Assembly: GCF_003664005.1 (NCBI RefSeq)
Contig: NZ_RCCJ01000001.1
Coordinates: forward strand, 868,001-932,000
DNA from: Hydrogenivirga caldilitoris
GTDB taxonomy: Bacteria > Aquificota > Aquificia > Aquificales > Aquificaceae
DNA length: 64,000 nucleotides
Direction: 5' to 3'
Below the pieces are notes generated by a model. That model was not told where the DNA came from, did no database searches, and saw nothing but the letters and a program-made list of their open reading frames with translations. The translations under genes were made by a program, and so were the position numbers. Shown here one piece after another: positions 7,934 to 16,755 of the stretch. The stretch's first letter is position 1. Each line of letters starts with the position of its first letter.

Positions 7934-8362
7934 GTGAGGGGGTTTGAGGAGTTATACAAAGAACTTATAACTAAGGAGGGACATAAATTTCTGGGGTTTT
8001 TCAGGTCGGACGAGCTTCGCTTTCTGGAGGAACTTTTGAGTACCGACCTCGGGGTATCGGTAAGGGAGGTAAAGGGAAGACAGCCTAGAAGCGCGCGACC
8101 TTTTATAGGCTGGTTTGATGGGGAAATTCTGAACCTGTGTTTTTTAACCAGAAATAAAAGGAATTTGAGTGTAGATATAAAAAACTGCAAGAGAGTGGAT
8201 AAAAAGTGTAATTGGATAAGGGTGTTCGGATATGTTCTCTTTGACCATCTTAAGAAGGGATACTTCCGATATACGTTGAAAGCCGTTAAACCTGAATACG
8301 TTTTATGTGGGAGGTGTGATGACCTTGAATTCCTGGAGAAACTGAAGGTTTTTGAGATATGA
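7934..8362 (+). CDS. Unknown first gene of the III-B/Calp operon (142 aa)
   Basis: A 142-aa protein of no recognised family. It starts at GTG 7934, the only start near the promoter. The N-terminal half is helical and acidic (about residues 1-40), the middle has strands around RPFIGWFDGEILNLCFL, and the C-terminal part has a CGRC pair among six cysteines. Its stop overlaps the sigma-like gene by ATGA, so the two are translationally coupled. Position as first gene, upstream of the sigma factor, inhibitor and protease, suggests a role in the same signalling cascade or as an extra regulator of it. That role is inference only. Confidence 0.8.
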   Translation: MRGFEELYKELITKEGHKFLGFFRSDELRFLEELLSTDLGVSVREVKGRQPRSARPFIGWFDGEILNLCFLTRNKRNLSVDIKNCKRVDKKCNWIRVFGYVLFDHLKKGYFRYTLKAVKPEYVLCGRCDDLEFLEKLKVFEI

Positions 8363-9027
8363 AAGAGCTTATCTTATCTTTCTTACAGGGCAGGGAAGAT
8401 TTAAAGACGAGAAACTTCTTTATAAAGGAAATAAGACAGCTTGCGGTCAGGTCGGGGCTTGAGGAAATATTAAGAAGGCGTATAGGTGATGATTACGCTG
8501 AGGAGATTCTTTCGGTTCTCAGATTCAAGTTACTCAAGATGTCGGGCAGTATTGCAAAGAAGGGTTTTATAAGCACAGCTTATCTGAGAAAAGTTATCTA
8601 CTCCTGCATAATAGATACTCTAAACGGTGAGTTTAGCGCCCAGATGTTAAGTATGGAGGAGCTGAATTACGAAAATCAGGAAGGTGATGTGGTAAGTTTT
8701 GAGGAAAACATTGAAGTTGAAGAGGATAAAGACCTGAAGATAAACGCCCAGGACCTGTTCGGTGCGATTATGAATATCCTTAAAGAGGAAGACATTAAAG
8801 TCATGTGCTACTACTTCTGCAAAGAACTTTACTCAGAGGAGATAGAGTTAGAGGGGCTTACAAAGACGAATCTTTACAAGAGATGGGAGAGGCTAAAGAA
8901 GAGACTTGCGCAGAAATTACCCTATGTGCCCACCAAGGAAGAGTTCCGGGAGTTTGCCGAGAGATTCCTGTCAGAGGTATGTGAAAGTAAGGGTTATATT
9001 ACAGAAAGAGGAAAAGACCATGAGTGA
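8359..9027 (+). CDS. CalpS-like ECF-type sigma factor
   Basis: A 222-aa protein with sigma-70-like layout. Residues about 50-100 resemble region 2 (AYLRKVIYSCIIDTLNG, as in the helix binding the -10 element and core RNAP). After an acidic linker (about 105-135), residues about 135-185 resemble region 4, with a helix-turn-helix around LYSEEIELEGLTKTNLYKRW. It overlaps the next gene by 8 bases, and that gene and the one after match CalpT and CalpL. In Sulfurihydrogenibium, CalpS is a sigma factor held inactive by CalpT and freed after CalpL cleaves CalpT. The identification rests on architecture plus this context. Confidence 0.75.
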   Translation: MKELILSFLQGREDLKTRNFFIKEIRQLAVRSGLEEILRRRIGDDYAEEILSVLRFKLLKMSGSIAKKGFISTAYLRKVIYSCIIDTLNGEFSAQMLSMEELNYENQEGDVVSFEENIEVEEDKDLKINAQDLFGAIMNILKEEDIKVMCYYFCKELYSEEIELEGLTKTNLYKRWERLKKRLAQKLPYVPTKEEFREFAERFLSEVCESKGYITERGKDHE

Positions 9028-9808
9028 ACTACAGGAGAATCTCTACAGGGTTTACGAAAAGAGCCTCGGAAAAGATTTACTTGAGGTAAAGGAAGAGGAG
9101 AAAGTGCCGCCGGAGGAGGGACAGGTCAGGCTCTTTTTTATGACTCCCCCTGAGTTCATACTTGTCTTGAAAAAAGAAGGAGACCTCAATGTCATAGTTC
9201 CGCTTACAAGTTATATCCAACTCGCAATTACCAATATATATCCCCCGCTCATAAAGTGGAAAGGTTTCCGTTTAGTCCCCCTTCCCTTCTGGGTTTACGC
9301 AAATGAAAAGATTATTCAAAAGTACTCTGTTCCGGTTTTTAAACTCAGTAACCTTGAAAAAATCCGTGAGTATGTAAAAAGTGCACGCACTAAAGGGATA
9401 GGAAAATGGCGTGAAAAGTTCATAAAAAAAGTTGCAGAAAGGTATAAAGATTTAAATCTTTCAAGTCTTATCTACGAAGTTATGAAAGCGGAAGAGGAGA
9501 GAAAAGCTTTAGTAATTGAATTTCCTGCAGCCCTTAAGGAGAGGTTTGAGTCAAGGGAGGAGATCCTGCTCGCCGCTCAGCCTCAGAACTATCTGAAGGG
9601 AAGGGACTGGCTCGGTGTTGTAGAAAACGGGGTTCTTTTCCTTTACCTACCTGAGGAGTATTCAGGAAAGAGAATCAGAATCTCTTTAGGGGAGGAGGTA
9701 ATTTATGAAGGGGAAGCTACCGCCTTAATAAAGATAGAAAATCTTCCGGAATTACCTTCTTATGGTTTCTTGGAGGAGGAGTTAAATGTTCAGGTTCTCG
9801 GAGATTGA
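9020..9808 (+). CDS. CalpT-like sigma-factor inhibitor
   Basis: A 262-aa protein with start ATG 9020 inside the end of the sigma-like gene. It has an acidic N-terminus (about 1-35), a hydrophobic strand-rich core (about 36-110), a basic helical stretch (about 112-165), then a small-residue segment LLAAQ at 183-187 and a separate strand-rich C-terminal domain of about 75 residues. Known CalpT is cut by CalpL into large N-terminal and ~10-kDa C-terminal pieces, and a cut near 183-187 would give that split here. The site is my inference. Sequence similarity alone would not name it; the place between sigma factor and Lon-SAVED protease does. Confidence 0.7.
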   Translation: MSELQENLYRVYEKSLGKDLLEVKEEEKVPPEEGQVRLFFMTPPEFILVLKKEGDLNVIVPLTSYIQLAITNIYPPLIKWKGFRLVPLPFWVYANEKIIQKYSVPVFKLSNLEKIREYVKSARTKGIGKWREKFIKKVAERYKDLNLSSLIYEVMKAEEERKALVIEFPAALKERFESREEILLAAQPQNYLKGRDWLGVVENGVLFLYLPEEYSGKRIRISLGEEVIYEGEATALIKIENLPELPSYGFLEEELNVQVLGD

Positions 9809-11219
9809 AGAAGAGCATCTGAAGGGTCTTCTGAGCGCGGGGAAGTTAGATGAGTTTCTTGATGACCTCTTTCTTCAGTTCTGGGAGCTCAGACCTTCGG
9901 TGCAGTACGAGCTTATCAATTACATAAAATCCAGAAAGAAGTATCCGAGCCTTAAAGCCTTGCAGGAAACCTTCCGCATCACTCAGGAAGAGGCACGGGC
10001 GTTTTTAAAGAATCCATACATGGAGTTCTACGTTCCCGTCGTTGGGAAAGAAAGCAAGATGGTGAGGGGGCTTGCGGTGAAGGGGTTAAAGGAAGTAATA
10101 ACCAATCAGGATCACCTGAAAAGTTCAATGGACACTATAAGGAAGTTTATCGGAGAAGGTCTTGCCCTTTTCTTTGATGATTTCTTTACCGGTGAGAGTT
10201 ATATGCTCCCGGCGGCTGTCAGCCTGCTGGTTGAAAACCTCCCTTTGGATGTGGTCTTTACCGGTAAGATAGATGAAGAGGGGAACGTTTACGAGGTTAA
10301 CGGTATCCCCAAAAAGAGAGAGCTTGCGGAGAGCCTTGGGCTGAGACTCATAGAACCCGGTTTTATAGATAACGTGAGAACCCTAAAGGAATGGTACGAT
10401 GCGGAAAACTACGATGTTCCTCTGTTTATCACAAAGACAACGGAAAACTACGAAGGCGAGCTTAAAAACTTCTACTCAAGCCTGACGTTTTTGGATGTGG
10501 AGAAGAAGATAGAGATGTTAGAGCTTCTCAGCGGAGTGCCCAAGGAAAAGCTCGTCCTAATCACAGGTCAAATCCCGCCGGAAGAAACAGCATGGTTCAG
10601 TGTTATCCACCGCTTCTTTACCACAATAAAAGAAATAGAAAAAGCTCTGGGGGGTAATGAAACTCTACACATGGGAATTAATGGACCTACCGCTTTAGCC
10701 TTCTCGCTGGGTGTGATCTTCGGCAGTCAGAAGCCCTTTGTGTTCTATCACTTTCAGGATGATAAATACCATCCGATAAAAGTCTCTAAGGTTAGAGAGC
10801 TCAAAGAGAGGGTTAGCGAGTACAGAACTATAAACTACAGCATAGAAGGGGAGGGAAAGGAGCTTGCGGTTATTCTTGCCTCTGCCCATCACGAACCTGT
10901 GGCGAGCGTAAAGAAGTTTATGAAAGATAAAGATGCTACGCTCCTCATAGTAAGACACAGCAAATCGGGGAACATTCCCGTAGATGAGATGAAAGAGGTA
11001 GCCAAAGAGACAGCAAGCCTGATACAGGACCTGAGAGCTACGAAGGATTACACCAGATTTCATTTCTTCTTTGCCTGTCCGGTGCCAGTTGCCTTTATGC
11101 TCGGTGTGGCTTTCGGATACTACAGTTCAGGATGTGTCTATCAGCATGCAGAAACGCAGGGCTACATAAAGGTGGTAGAATTTGATAGAATCAGAAAAAT
11201 AAGGGAGGAGGGAACTTGA
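9786..11219 (+). CDS. CalpL-like Lon-SAVED protease activated by cyclic oligoadenylate
   Basis: A 477-aa protein. The N-terminal ~80 residues are helical. Residues about 85-200 are a Lon-type protease domain with a Ser-Lys dyad: Ser138 in TGESYMLPAA and Lys176 in VNGIPKKRELAESLG, which align with the GPSAG and GGLKEK motifs of Lon. Residues about 255-477 match a SAVED domain (glycine-rich INGPTALAFSLGVIFG and CPVPVAFMLGVAFGYY repeats), which binds cyclic oligoadenylate. No AAA+ module is present. In the known system cA4 binding to SAVED oligomerises CalpL and switches on cleavage of CalpT. The SAVED domain there is also a ring nuclease. Lies between calpT and cas6. Confidence 0.85.
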   Translation: MFRFSEIEEEHLKGLLSAGKLDEFLDDLFLQFWELRPSVQYELINYIKSRKKYPSLKALQETFRITQEEARAFLKNPYMEFYVPVVGKESKMVRGLAVKGLKEVITNQDHLKSSMDTIRKFIGEGLALFFDDFFTGESYMLPAAVSLLVENLPLDVVFTGKIDEEGNVYEVNGIPKKRELAESLGLRLIEPGFIDNVRTLKEWYDAENYDVPLFITKTTENYEGELKNFYSSLTFLDVEKKIEMLELLSGVPKEKLVLITGQIPPEETAWFSVIHRFFTTIKEIEKALGGNETLHMGINGPTALAFSLGVIFGSQKPFVFYHFQDDKYHPIKVSKVRELKERVSEYRTINYSIEGEGKELAVILASAHHEPVASVKKFMKDKDATLLIVRHSKSGNIPVDEMKEVAKETASLIQDLRATKDYTRFHFFFACPVPVAFMLGVAFGYYSSGCVYQHAETQGYIKVVEFDRIRKIREEGT

Positions 11220-11950
11220 GGTTCCTCATCAGCCTTTCCAACCTCAACCCAGAACCCGCACACATAAGGCTTGACTACAGGGGAAGGTTCATATCCCTTA
11301 TGAAGAGAGTGTTCGGCACGGGAGAGTTCTCACAGGAAAAACCGAGACCTTACACCTTTGCAGTTTACTTGGGAAAGGATGCAAAGATTATAGACGGACA
11401 CTTTACGGGAATAAAGAACATAAAGCTGAGGTTTTCTACCGGGGATTCGGTGGTAGGTGTTAAGTTTTACAACGGCATACTGAGATTGAAAAAGGAGGAC
11501 TACATACATAACATAGGCACGGGAAGGTTCAGGATAGAGCTTATAAAGCCCGAAAAGGAAAAGCCTATCACGGGCATATTTAAAACCCTATCTCCCGTGG
11601 TTGTAGAGCGTATAGGGTTCAACGACTCAAAGAATCCGAAGGAGAGGTATACAATTCCCTCAGAACCAAACTTTGAAGAATCCCTGCTGGAGAACTTAAT
11701 AAGAAGATACAGGACAATTAAAGGCAGGGAACCGAGTATTAACTCCTTCAGATTTGAGTCTGTAAAGATAAGGGAAGAAGTTATAAGGCACTACGGGGGA
11801 GTGGTCAGGGGGTTTATCGGAAGTTTCAGGATTGTGTCAGATTCGGAGGAACTCCTCCGTTTTATATATCTCTATGGACTTGGACTCAGAACCGGTCAGG
11901 GCTTCGGCTATCTGGAGGTGGAGGATGGAAAAACTAACCTTCGAGCTTGA
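11216..11950 (+). CDS. cas6: CRISPR endoribonuclease Cas6
   Basis: A 244-aa protein starting at TTG 11216, overlapping the CalpL stop. The C-terminus has the glycine-rich Cas6 signature GLGLRTGQGFGYLEV and the N-terminal half forms a ferredoxin-like RAMP domain. Cas6 cuts pre-crRNA inside each repeat, leaving the 8-nt 5' handle. It is the only cas6 in the window and both arrays share one repeat, so it very likely serves both the III-B and I-B complexes. The type I-B operon has no cas6 of its own, which supports this. Confidence 0.88.
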   Translation: MRFLISLSNLNPEPAHIRLDYRGRFISLMKRVFGTGEFSQEKPRPYTFAVYLGKDAKIIDGHFTGIKNIKLRFSTGDSVVGVKFYNGILRLKKEDYIHNIGTGRFRIELIKPEKEKPITGIFKTLSPVVVERIGFNDSKNPKERYTIPSEPNFEESLLENLIRRYRTIKGREPSINSFRFESVKIREEVIRHYGGVVRGFIGSFRIVSDSEELLRFIYLYGLGLRTGQGFGYLEVEDGKTNLRA

Positions 11951-13046
11951 GTTTATAACTCCCGCTTTTATAGGAGGAGCTTTTCCAAAAGAAGCAGAGT
12001 TGAAACCAGCCAGCTTTATAGGACTCTTAAGATGGTGGTGGAGAGCGTTAAGGTGTGAAGAAGATACTGAAAAACTCTACACGGAAGAAGCAAAAATCTT
12101 CGGAGGACATTTTGAGGACGGAGCTATTGCCAGTAGAGTAACACTTAGAATAATAAAAGACAATGACAATTTAAAGATAATAGAGAATAAAACCTTGAAA
12201 GATTACGCAGGACTGAATTACTTTTACGACAAGCATAAGAGAACGCTTTCCGGAAAAGATTCGGGCATTGGTTATCTTCTGTATTCCACCATGTTACCTA
12301 ATAGGGAAAGGAGTTTTATAACCGAGGGTTCCAAGTTCAAGCTGATATTACTGGGAGATAGTGAAGCTATTAAACACTATGTAGCAAGTCTTTGGTGCTT
12401 GGTTTTTCTTGGCGGAATAGGGACAAGAGCAAGAAGAGGCGGGGGAAATATGAACTGTTTAAGTGTTGAACCTGAATTTAGAGAACTGAGTTTTCAACCA
12501 GAACCCCAAGACCCAGTAGGCTGGATGGAAGGAAATTTAATACAAGCCAAGAAAATAGTAAATGGGGGATTCTCAGAGAAAGAACTGGAGTATTCCAATC
12601 TGTGCCCATCTATAAAAATTGCGATAAGTAAAACATCTTTTAAGGATTACAAAGAAGCTCTCAACGAAATAGGGATATTGTTCAAGCAATACAGAGAAAA
12701 GAATAAACATCGTATATTTGATATGGGATATTTTGGGCTACCAATAAGACATTCAAATAACAAATTTTTGACTGCGGACGCAGATAAGTATTTTAGACGT
12801 TCTTCTCCATTAATCCTAAAGGTTCTAAAGATTGGAAGAAGTTATAAATGGATGGTTGTAAAACTAAACGGGAAATTTCTTCCTGATGGAACTGAGCTAA
12901 CCCTTATAACTCCACCGAAAAGGAAAGGAGAAAAACCAATAATACATAAGGGAAAATCAATAAATCAAAAAGTAGCCGGTAGAATGCTGGAAGAATTCTT
13001 CGATAGTATAAGACACCAAGCCCAAATCAAGGAGGTCTCCCTATGA
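11925..13046 (+). CDS. cmr1: Type III-B RAMP protein Cmr1 (Cas7 family)
   Basis: A 373-aa protein. ATG 11925 follows a GGAGGTGGAGG ribosome-binding site and sits inside the end of cas6. The N-terminus LTFELEFITPAFIGGA followed by ELKPASFIGLLRWWWRA is the hallmark of Cmr1, and IGTRARRGGGNM is the glycine-rich loop of the second RAMP domain. Cmr1 caps the 3' end of the crRNA in the Cmr complex and helps target-RNA binding. Its stop overlaps the cmr2 start by four bases. Confidence 0.93.
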   Translation: MEKLTFELEFITPAFIGGAFPKEAELKPASFIGLLRWWWRALRCEEDTEKLYTEEAKIFGGHFEDGAIASRVTLRIIKDNDNLKIIENKTLKDYAGLNYFYDKHKRTLSGKDSGIGYLLYSTMLPNRERSFITEGSKFKLILLGDSEAIKHYVASLWCLVFLGGIGTRARRGGGNMNCLSVEPEFRELSFQPEPQDPVGWMEGNLIQAKKIVNGGFSEKELEYSNLCPSIKIAISKTSFKDYKEALNEIGILFKQYREKNKHRIFDMGYFGLPIRHSNNKFLTADADKYFRRSSPLILKVLKIGRSYKWMVVKLNGKFLPDGTELTLITPPKRKGEKPIIHKGKSINQKVAGRMLEEFFDSIRHQAQIKEVSL

Positions 13047-14845
13047 AACTCCTAATCTTCACTTTCTCACCCGTTCAGGGATTTATAGAAAAATCAAGGA
13101 AGCTGAGGGATTTCTTTAACTCCAGCTACATACTCTCTTACCTTACCGAGAAACTCGTTGAAGAGATGGAGAAAGATTCCCGCTTTGAGGTTATATATCC
13201 CCAGAAACCGAAAAATCAGTTTCAAAAGCTAATCGCTAACTACCCTAACAGGATAGTGGCTAAGATTAAAGGGGAGGTAGGCGAAAACCTCTGTGAAGAC
13301 TTAAAGAAAAAGTTTTCAGAAATATGGAAGGATATATACACATCCGTTGCAGACAAGTATCTTAACCTTGATGACAATGTCAAAGAAACCTTTGAGATTC
13401 ATAACAAATATTACTTTCAGTGTTTTTGCCACATTCAGGAGCAAGTGAACGAACAAAAGTGGTTGGAAGTGCTAAAGCTTACTTCCAATAATACGGGACA
13501 GAAGGATGATTACGGCTTTACCTACGATCTTGCGGAAAGGATGCTGGGGGCAAAAAAGACCTTCAGACCCTATTATGGAAGATATCAGAACGAGCAGGTA
13601 GATGGATGCATCCTGTGTGGTGAAAGACCGGCACTTAATTTAAAGTTGGAAAAACTTAAGGAAAATATAGGAGAAAAAAACTGGAAGTATCATCTGGACG
13701 ACAGCGAAAGGTTGTGTGGAGTTTGTCTTACAAAGAGGTTTTTCCACTTATACCTGAAGGAAGAGAAAGAGAAAGAAAAAGAAAAAATAAGAGAACTCCT
13801 GCACTTTAATAGCACAAGGCACTTTGCTTGGGCTCCGCTGTTAGATTACCTAGAAAATGAAAAATACGAAAACAAGGAGTACAGCCGAGAGCTAAAAGAG
13901 GTTCTTAAAGAGATACTAAAAACCGATGAAAGCCTGAAACTGAAAAACATAGACGAGATAGATCCACAGGAGGTGGAAAGAGTCAGTAGCGAAAAATGTA
14001 GAGAAAAGGGGAAAGAAAGTCTGTGCAACGAACTAAAAGAACTGACTAAAGCAATTAAAAACCCTTACTTTGCGATACTTATGGCGGACGGGGATGAGAT
14101 GGGAAAGTGGCTGGGTATAGGGCAGGAAAAAAGGGGTAAAGAGCTTACGGAAGACTTTCATAAAACTTTTTCTCTGGCTCTTACTGGGTTTGCTCAAAAG
14201 GTGGCAGAACTTGAAGATGGAATCTGGATAAAGTTCGTTTATCTCGGGGGGGATGACGTTCTGGCGGTTATGCATCCCTCAAAGGCTCTCCAGCTTGCGG
14301 AACTTTTGAATAATAACTTCAGATGCACTCTCAATGAGAAGCTTACAGATATAAAAGGAGAACCCACAATAAGCGCGGGAGTTGTTATAGCTCATGAGAA
14401 GGAAAACCTAACCTTCGTTCTTGAAAATCTCAGGCGTGCGGAAAAGAGGGCAAAGAAGGAAGGGAGGGACAGACTGTGCGTTAGCGTAATACCTCACAAC
14501 GGCTCTCCGGTGGAGCTGGTTTTAAGGTGGGGTGAGGTGTATAAACTCAAAAGGCTTATAAACCACTTTAAGAGCGGGAAGCTCTCCTCAAGGGTCCCCT
14601 ACTCTCTCGGAAAAGAGGTGGAAATGCTTACTGAGATGGAGTATGCGGATAATTTGAAGGAAATCGCCTTCAGCTTAATAAAGAGGGTTTTAAGAAGGCA
14701 GAGCAACCTGAAAGATAGCGAGCTGGAGGAGCTTGAAAACGATGTAAAGAGCACTCTTTGCTCCGCAGGAGATTTAAAAATCGGAATACAAACCCTTCTA
14801 AATATGTTTTACATAGCAAGATTTTTAGCCGGGCTGGAGGTATAG
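13043..14845 (+). CDS. cmr2: Cas10 (Cmr2), cyclase-competent, without HD nuclease domain
   Basis: A 600-aa large subunit of the Cmr complex. The N-terminus (FTFSPVQGFIEKSRKLRDFF) is the Cmr2 signature. A zinc-binding set C189-x2-C192 and C225-x2-C228 follows, then palm motifs MADGDEMGKWLG and LGGDDVLAV with GGDD at residues 402-405. GGDD makes cyclic oligoadenylates from ATP when target RNA is bound. The usual N-terminal HD DNase region is absent, which explains the short length (Cmr2 is commonly 800 aa or more). The complex should signal, through CalpL and the CARF membrane protein, but not cut DNA by itself. Confidence 0.95.
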   Translation: MKLLIFTFSPVQGFIEKSRKLRDFFNSSYILSYLTEKLVEEMEKDSRFEVIYPQKPKNQFQKLIANYPNRIVAKIKGEVGENLCEDLKKKFSEIWKDIYTSVADKYLNLDDNVKETFEIHNKYYFQCFCHIQEQVNEQKWLEVLKLTSNNTGQKDDYGFTYDLAERMLGAKKTFRPYYGRYQNEQVDGCILCGERPALNLKLEKLKENIGEKNWKYHLDDSERLCGVCLTKRFFHLYLKEEKEKEKEKIRELLHFNSTRHFAWAPLLDYLENEKYENKEYSRELKEVLKEILKTDESLKLKNIDEIDPQEVERVSSEKCREKGKESLCNELKELTKAIKNPYFAILMADGDEMGKWLGIGQEKRGKELTEDFHKTFSLALTGFAQKVAELEDGIWIKFVYLGGDDVLAVMHPSKALQLAELLNNNFRCTLNEKLTDIKGEPTISAGVVIAHEKENLTFVLENLRRAEKRAKKEGRDRLCVSVIPHNGSPVELVLRWGEVYKLKRLINHFKSGKLSSRVPYSLGKEVEMLTEMEYADNLKEIAFSLIKRVLRRQSNLKDSELEELENDVKSTLCSAGDLKIGIQTLLNMFYIARFLAGLEV

Positions 14846-14863
14846 AGAGTGGAGAGGGAAGAG

Positions 14864-15877
14864 ATGAAGGTATACATACTTAAACCTTACGACGTTTTAA
14901 GTTTTGGAAGTTTAAAAAACTTTTCCGCAGGAGAGGTTCGCCTCCAGAAGAGCGTTTTTCCTCCTCCAATTATTAGGTTCTTCCACATATTTGAAAGAGT
15001 TTTGGGCGTTTTCCTTTACAGAGAGAAGGGCGAAGAAAAAGAGCTCTTCCTGCCCCTGCCTGCGGACTGCCTTACAAAACGAAAGGGAGACGGAGCACAG
15101 AGGGTAAAAATCGCCCCTCCGGAAAGTCCCCCTCTGATAACCGGAGACATAGAAGCTTACGAAACTGCAAGTGGTTTTATATCGCTTATGGACTTTCTCC
15201 AGAATTACGAAAAAGGCTCCGGAGATTTTACGACCTACCCGCCGGAGGAGTTCTTTGGAACCGAGAGAAGGATAGGCATATGGCTGGAGAAATCCTTCAG
15301 AAATGTAAAGAATGTTAAGAGGGAAGGCGAAGAAGAAAAGGAGGGTCTTCTTTACTCCAGGGATTTCATAAGGCTAAAGGAAGGGGTAAGAATAGCGGTA
15401 TTAGGAAAGGTGCATAAAGACGTTTCCGACAGAGAAATTTTCGGACTGGGCGGAGAGAAAAAGATGGGTCTTCTTGAGAAAACCTTAGATGCTGACACAG
15501 CTTTAGAGAAGGAAATAGAGATAGAGAAGGATACAATATACAAGTTTTACTGTCTTACCCACCTTTATGTAAAGGATGGCATACAAAGAAGTAAGACCTT
15601 AACTATAGATGGTCTGAACTTTGAAGTTGTGTGGCTCTTTAATGCAGGCGTGGAATATGTGTCCGGCTATAAAAAATCTTCTCAGGAAATATCAGGGCAA
15701 AAACCCTTTCTGGAGATGCTAAAGCCCGGTAGTGTGATAGTGCTAAAACCAAAAAGTGAAGGAAAACTTAAGAAACTGTGTCAGATTTTTACGGAAATAC
15801 CCGTTAATGGTAATGTTGGAGAAAAATTTTTAAGCAGGGGATGGAATTCTGGAATTTTAACGGAGGTGAAGGGATGA
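14864..15877 (+). CDS. cmr3: Type III-B RAMP protein Cmr3 (Cas5 family)
   Basis: A 337-aa protein beginning MKVYILKPYDVLSFGSLKNF; the 'L-x-P-x-D-x-L-x-F-G' opening is typical of Cmr3. ATG 14864 has a GGAGAGGGAAGAG ribosome-binding site and is preferred over GTG 14849. The C-terminus has GLGGEKKMGLLEK and the glycine-rich ending FLSRGWNSGIL. In the complex Cmr3 binds the crRNA 5' handle next to Cas10 and helps decide self from non-self. Its stop overlaps cmr4 by ATGA. Confidence 0.9.
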   Translation: MKVYILKPYDVLSFGSLKNFSAGEVRLQKSVFPPPIIRFFHIFERVLGVFLYREKGEEKELFLPLPADCLTKRKGDGAQRVKIAPPESPPLITGDIEAYETASGFISLMDFLQNYEKGSGDFTTYPPEEFFGTERRIGIWLEKSFRNVKNVKREGEEEKEGLLYSRDFIRLKEGVRIAVLGKVHKDVSDREIFGLGGEKKMGLLEKTLDADTALEKEIEIEKDTIYKFYCLTHLYVKDGIQRSKTLTIDGLNFEVVWLFNAGVEYVSGYKKSSQEISGQKPFLEMLKPGSVIVLKPKSEGKLKKLCQIFTEIPVNGNVGEKFLSRGWNSGILTEVKG

Positions 15878-16755
15878 GAAGAGAAACTTACCTTATCAAA
15901 GTGCTAACACCCCTCCATGTGGGAGCAGGTCAGGGACTTTCCCATATTGACCTTCCGATAGTGAGAGAGGTGCACACGGGCTTTCCCTTTGTCCCCGGAA
16001 GTGCCATAAAAGGATGCCTTAGAGAATATCAAATTAAAAAGCTTGCGGAAAAAATTAGTCCTCCAGAGCTTGATAAGGCATTACAGGAGGGTAAGAAGCC
16101 TCAGAATATAACAGAGGAAGAGTTTGAGCGTCTCGTAAAAATCTTCGGAACCGCAGGGGAAGCGGTAGAAAACGGAACAGGGGGAGCGGGTAAGGTCTTT
16201 TTCACAGACGCTAAAATACTCTTTTTCCCAGTAAAAAGTCTAAAAGGCATCTTTCAGCTGATTACCTGCCCTTATGTCATAAACAGGTATCTGGAAGACA
16301 TTGGGGAAAACTTACGCTTTGATAGGAATCTGTCAGAAAGTGAAGCACTGGTGTATTCAATAAAGGATTCTTCAGTAGAGGGCAAGATACTCCTTGAGGA
16401 GTTTGTTTTTGAAGCAAAAGAATATGAAGAGTTCAAGAGAGTTATAAATTTACTCCCCTTAGAGGACTATCAGAAAAATAGGGTTGTGTGCATAAACGAC
16501 AGTATCTTTTCCGATATGGTTCAAACCTACACCGAGGTACAGACCCATATAAAGATAGACCCGAAAACCGGGACGGCAAGTGGAGGTGCCCTATGGATAG
16601 AAGAATACCTGCCTGCGGAGAGCGTGCTTTACTTTAGCCTGTTCTTTGAAGAAAAAGTAGATTTTGAAGTCCATGAAGATGTTCTTCACCTCGGAGGGGA
16701 CGTAACCACTGGCAAGGGTTACGTAAAAATCAGGAGGGTTGAAAATGAGAAGTAA
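15874..16755 (+). CDS. cmr4: Type III-B backbone RAMP protein Cmr4 (Cas7 family)
   Basis: A 293-aa protein with start MRRETYLIKVLTPLHVGAGQG, then VREVHTGFPFVPGSAIKGCLREY, both Cmr4 signatures, and a C-terminal glycine loop LHLGGDVTTGKGYVKI. Cmr4 forms the filament along the crRNA, and its conserved Asp, in the thumb region of each subunit, cuts bound target RNA at 6-nt steps. ATG 15874 is used because it overlaps the cmr3 stop by four bases and has GGAGG just upstream. Confidence 0.95.
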   Translation: MRRETYLIKVLTPLHVGAGQGLSHIDLPIVREVHTGFPFVPGSAIKGCLREYQIKKLAEKISPPELDKALQEGKKPQNITEEEFERLVKIFGTAGEAVENGTGGAGKVFFTDAKILFFPVKSLKGIFQLITCPYVINRYLEDIGENLRFDRNLSESEALVYSIKDSSVEGKILLEEFVFEAKEYEEFKRVINLLPLEDYQKNRVVCINDSIFSDMVQTYTEVQTHIKIDPKTGTASGGALWIEEYLPAESVLYFSLFFEEKVDFEVHEDVLHLGGDVTTGKGYVKIRRVENEK

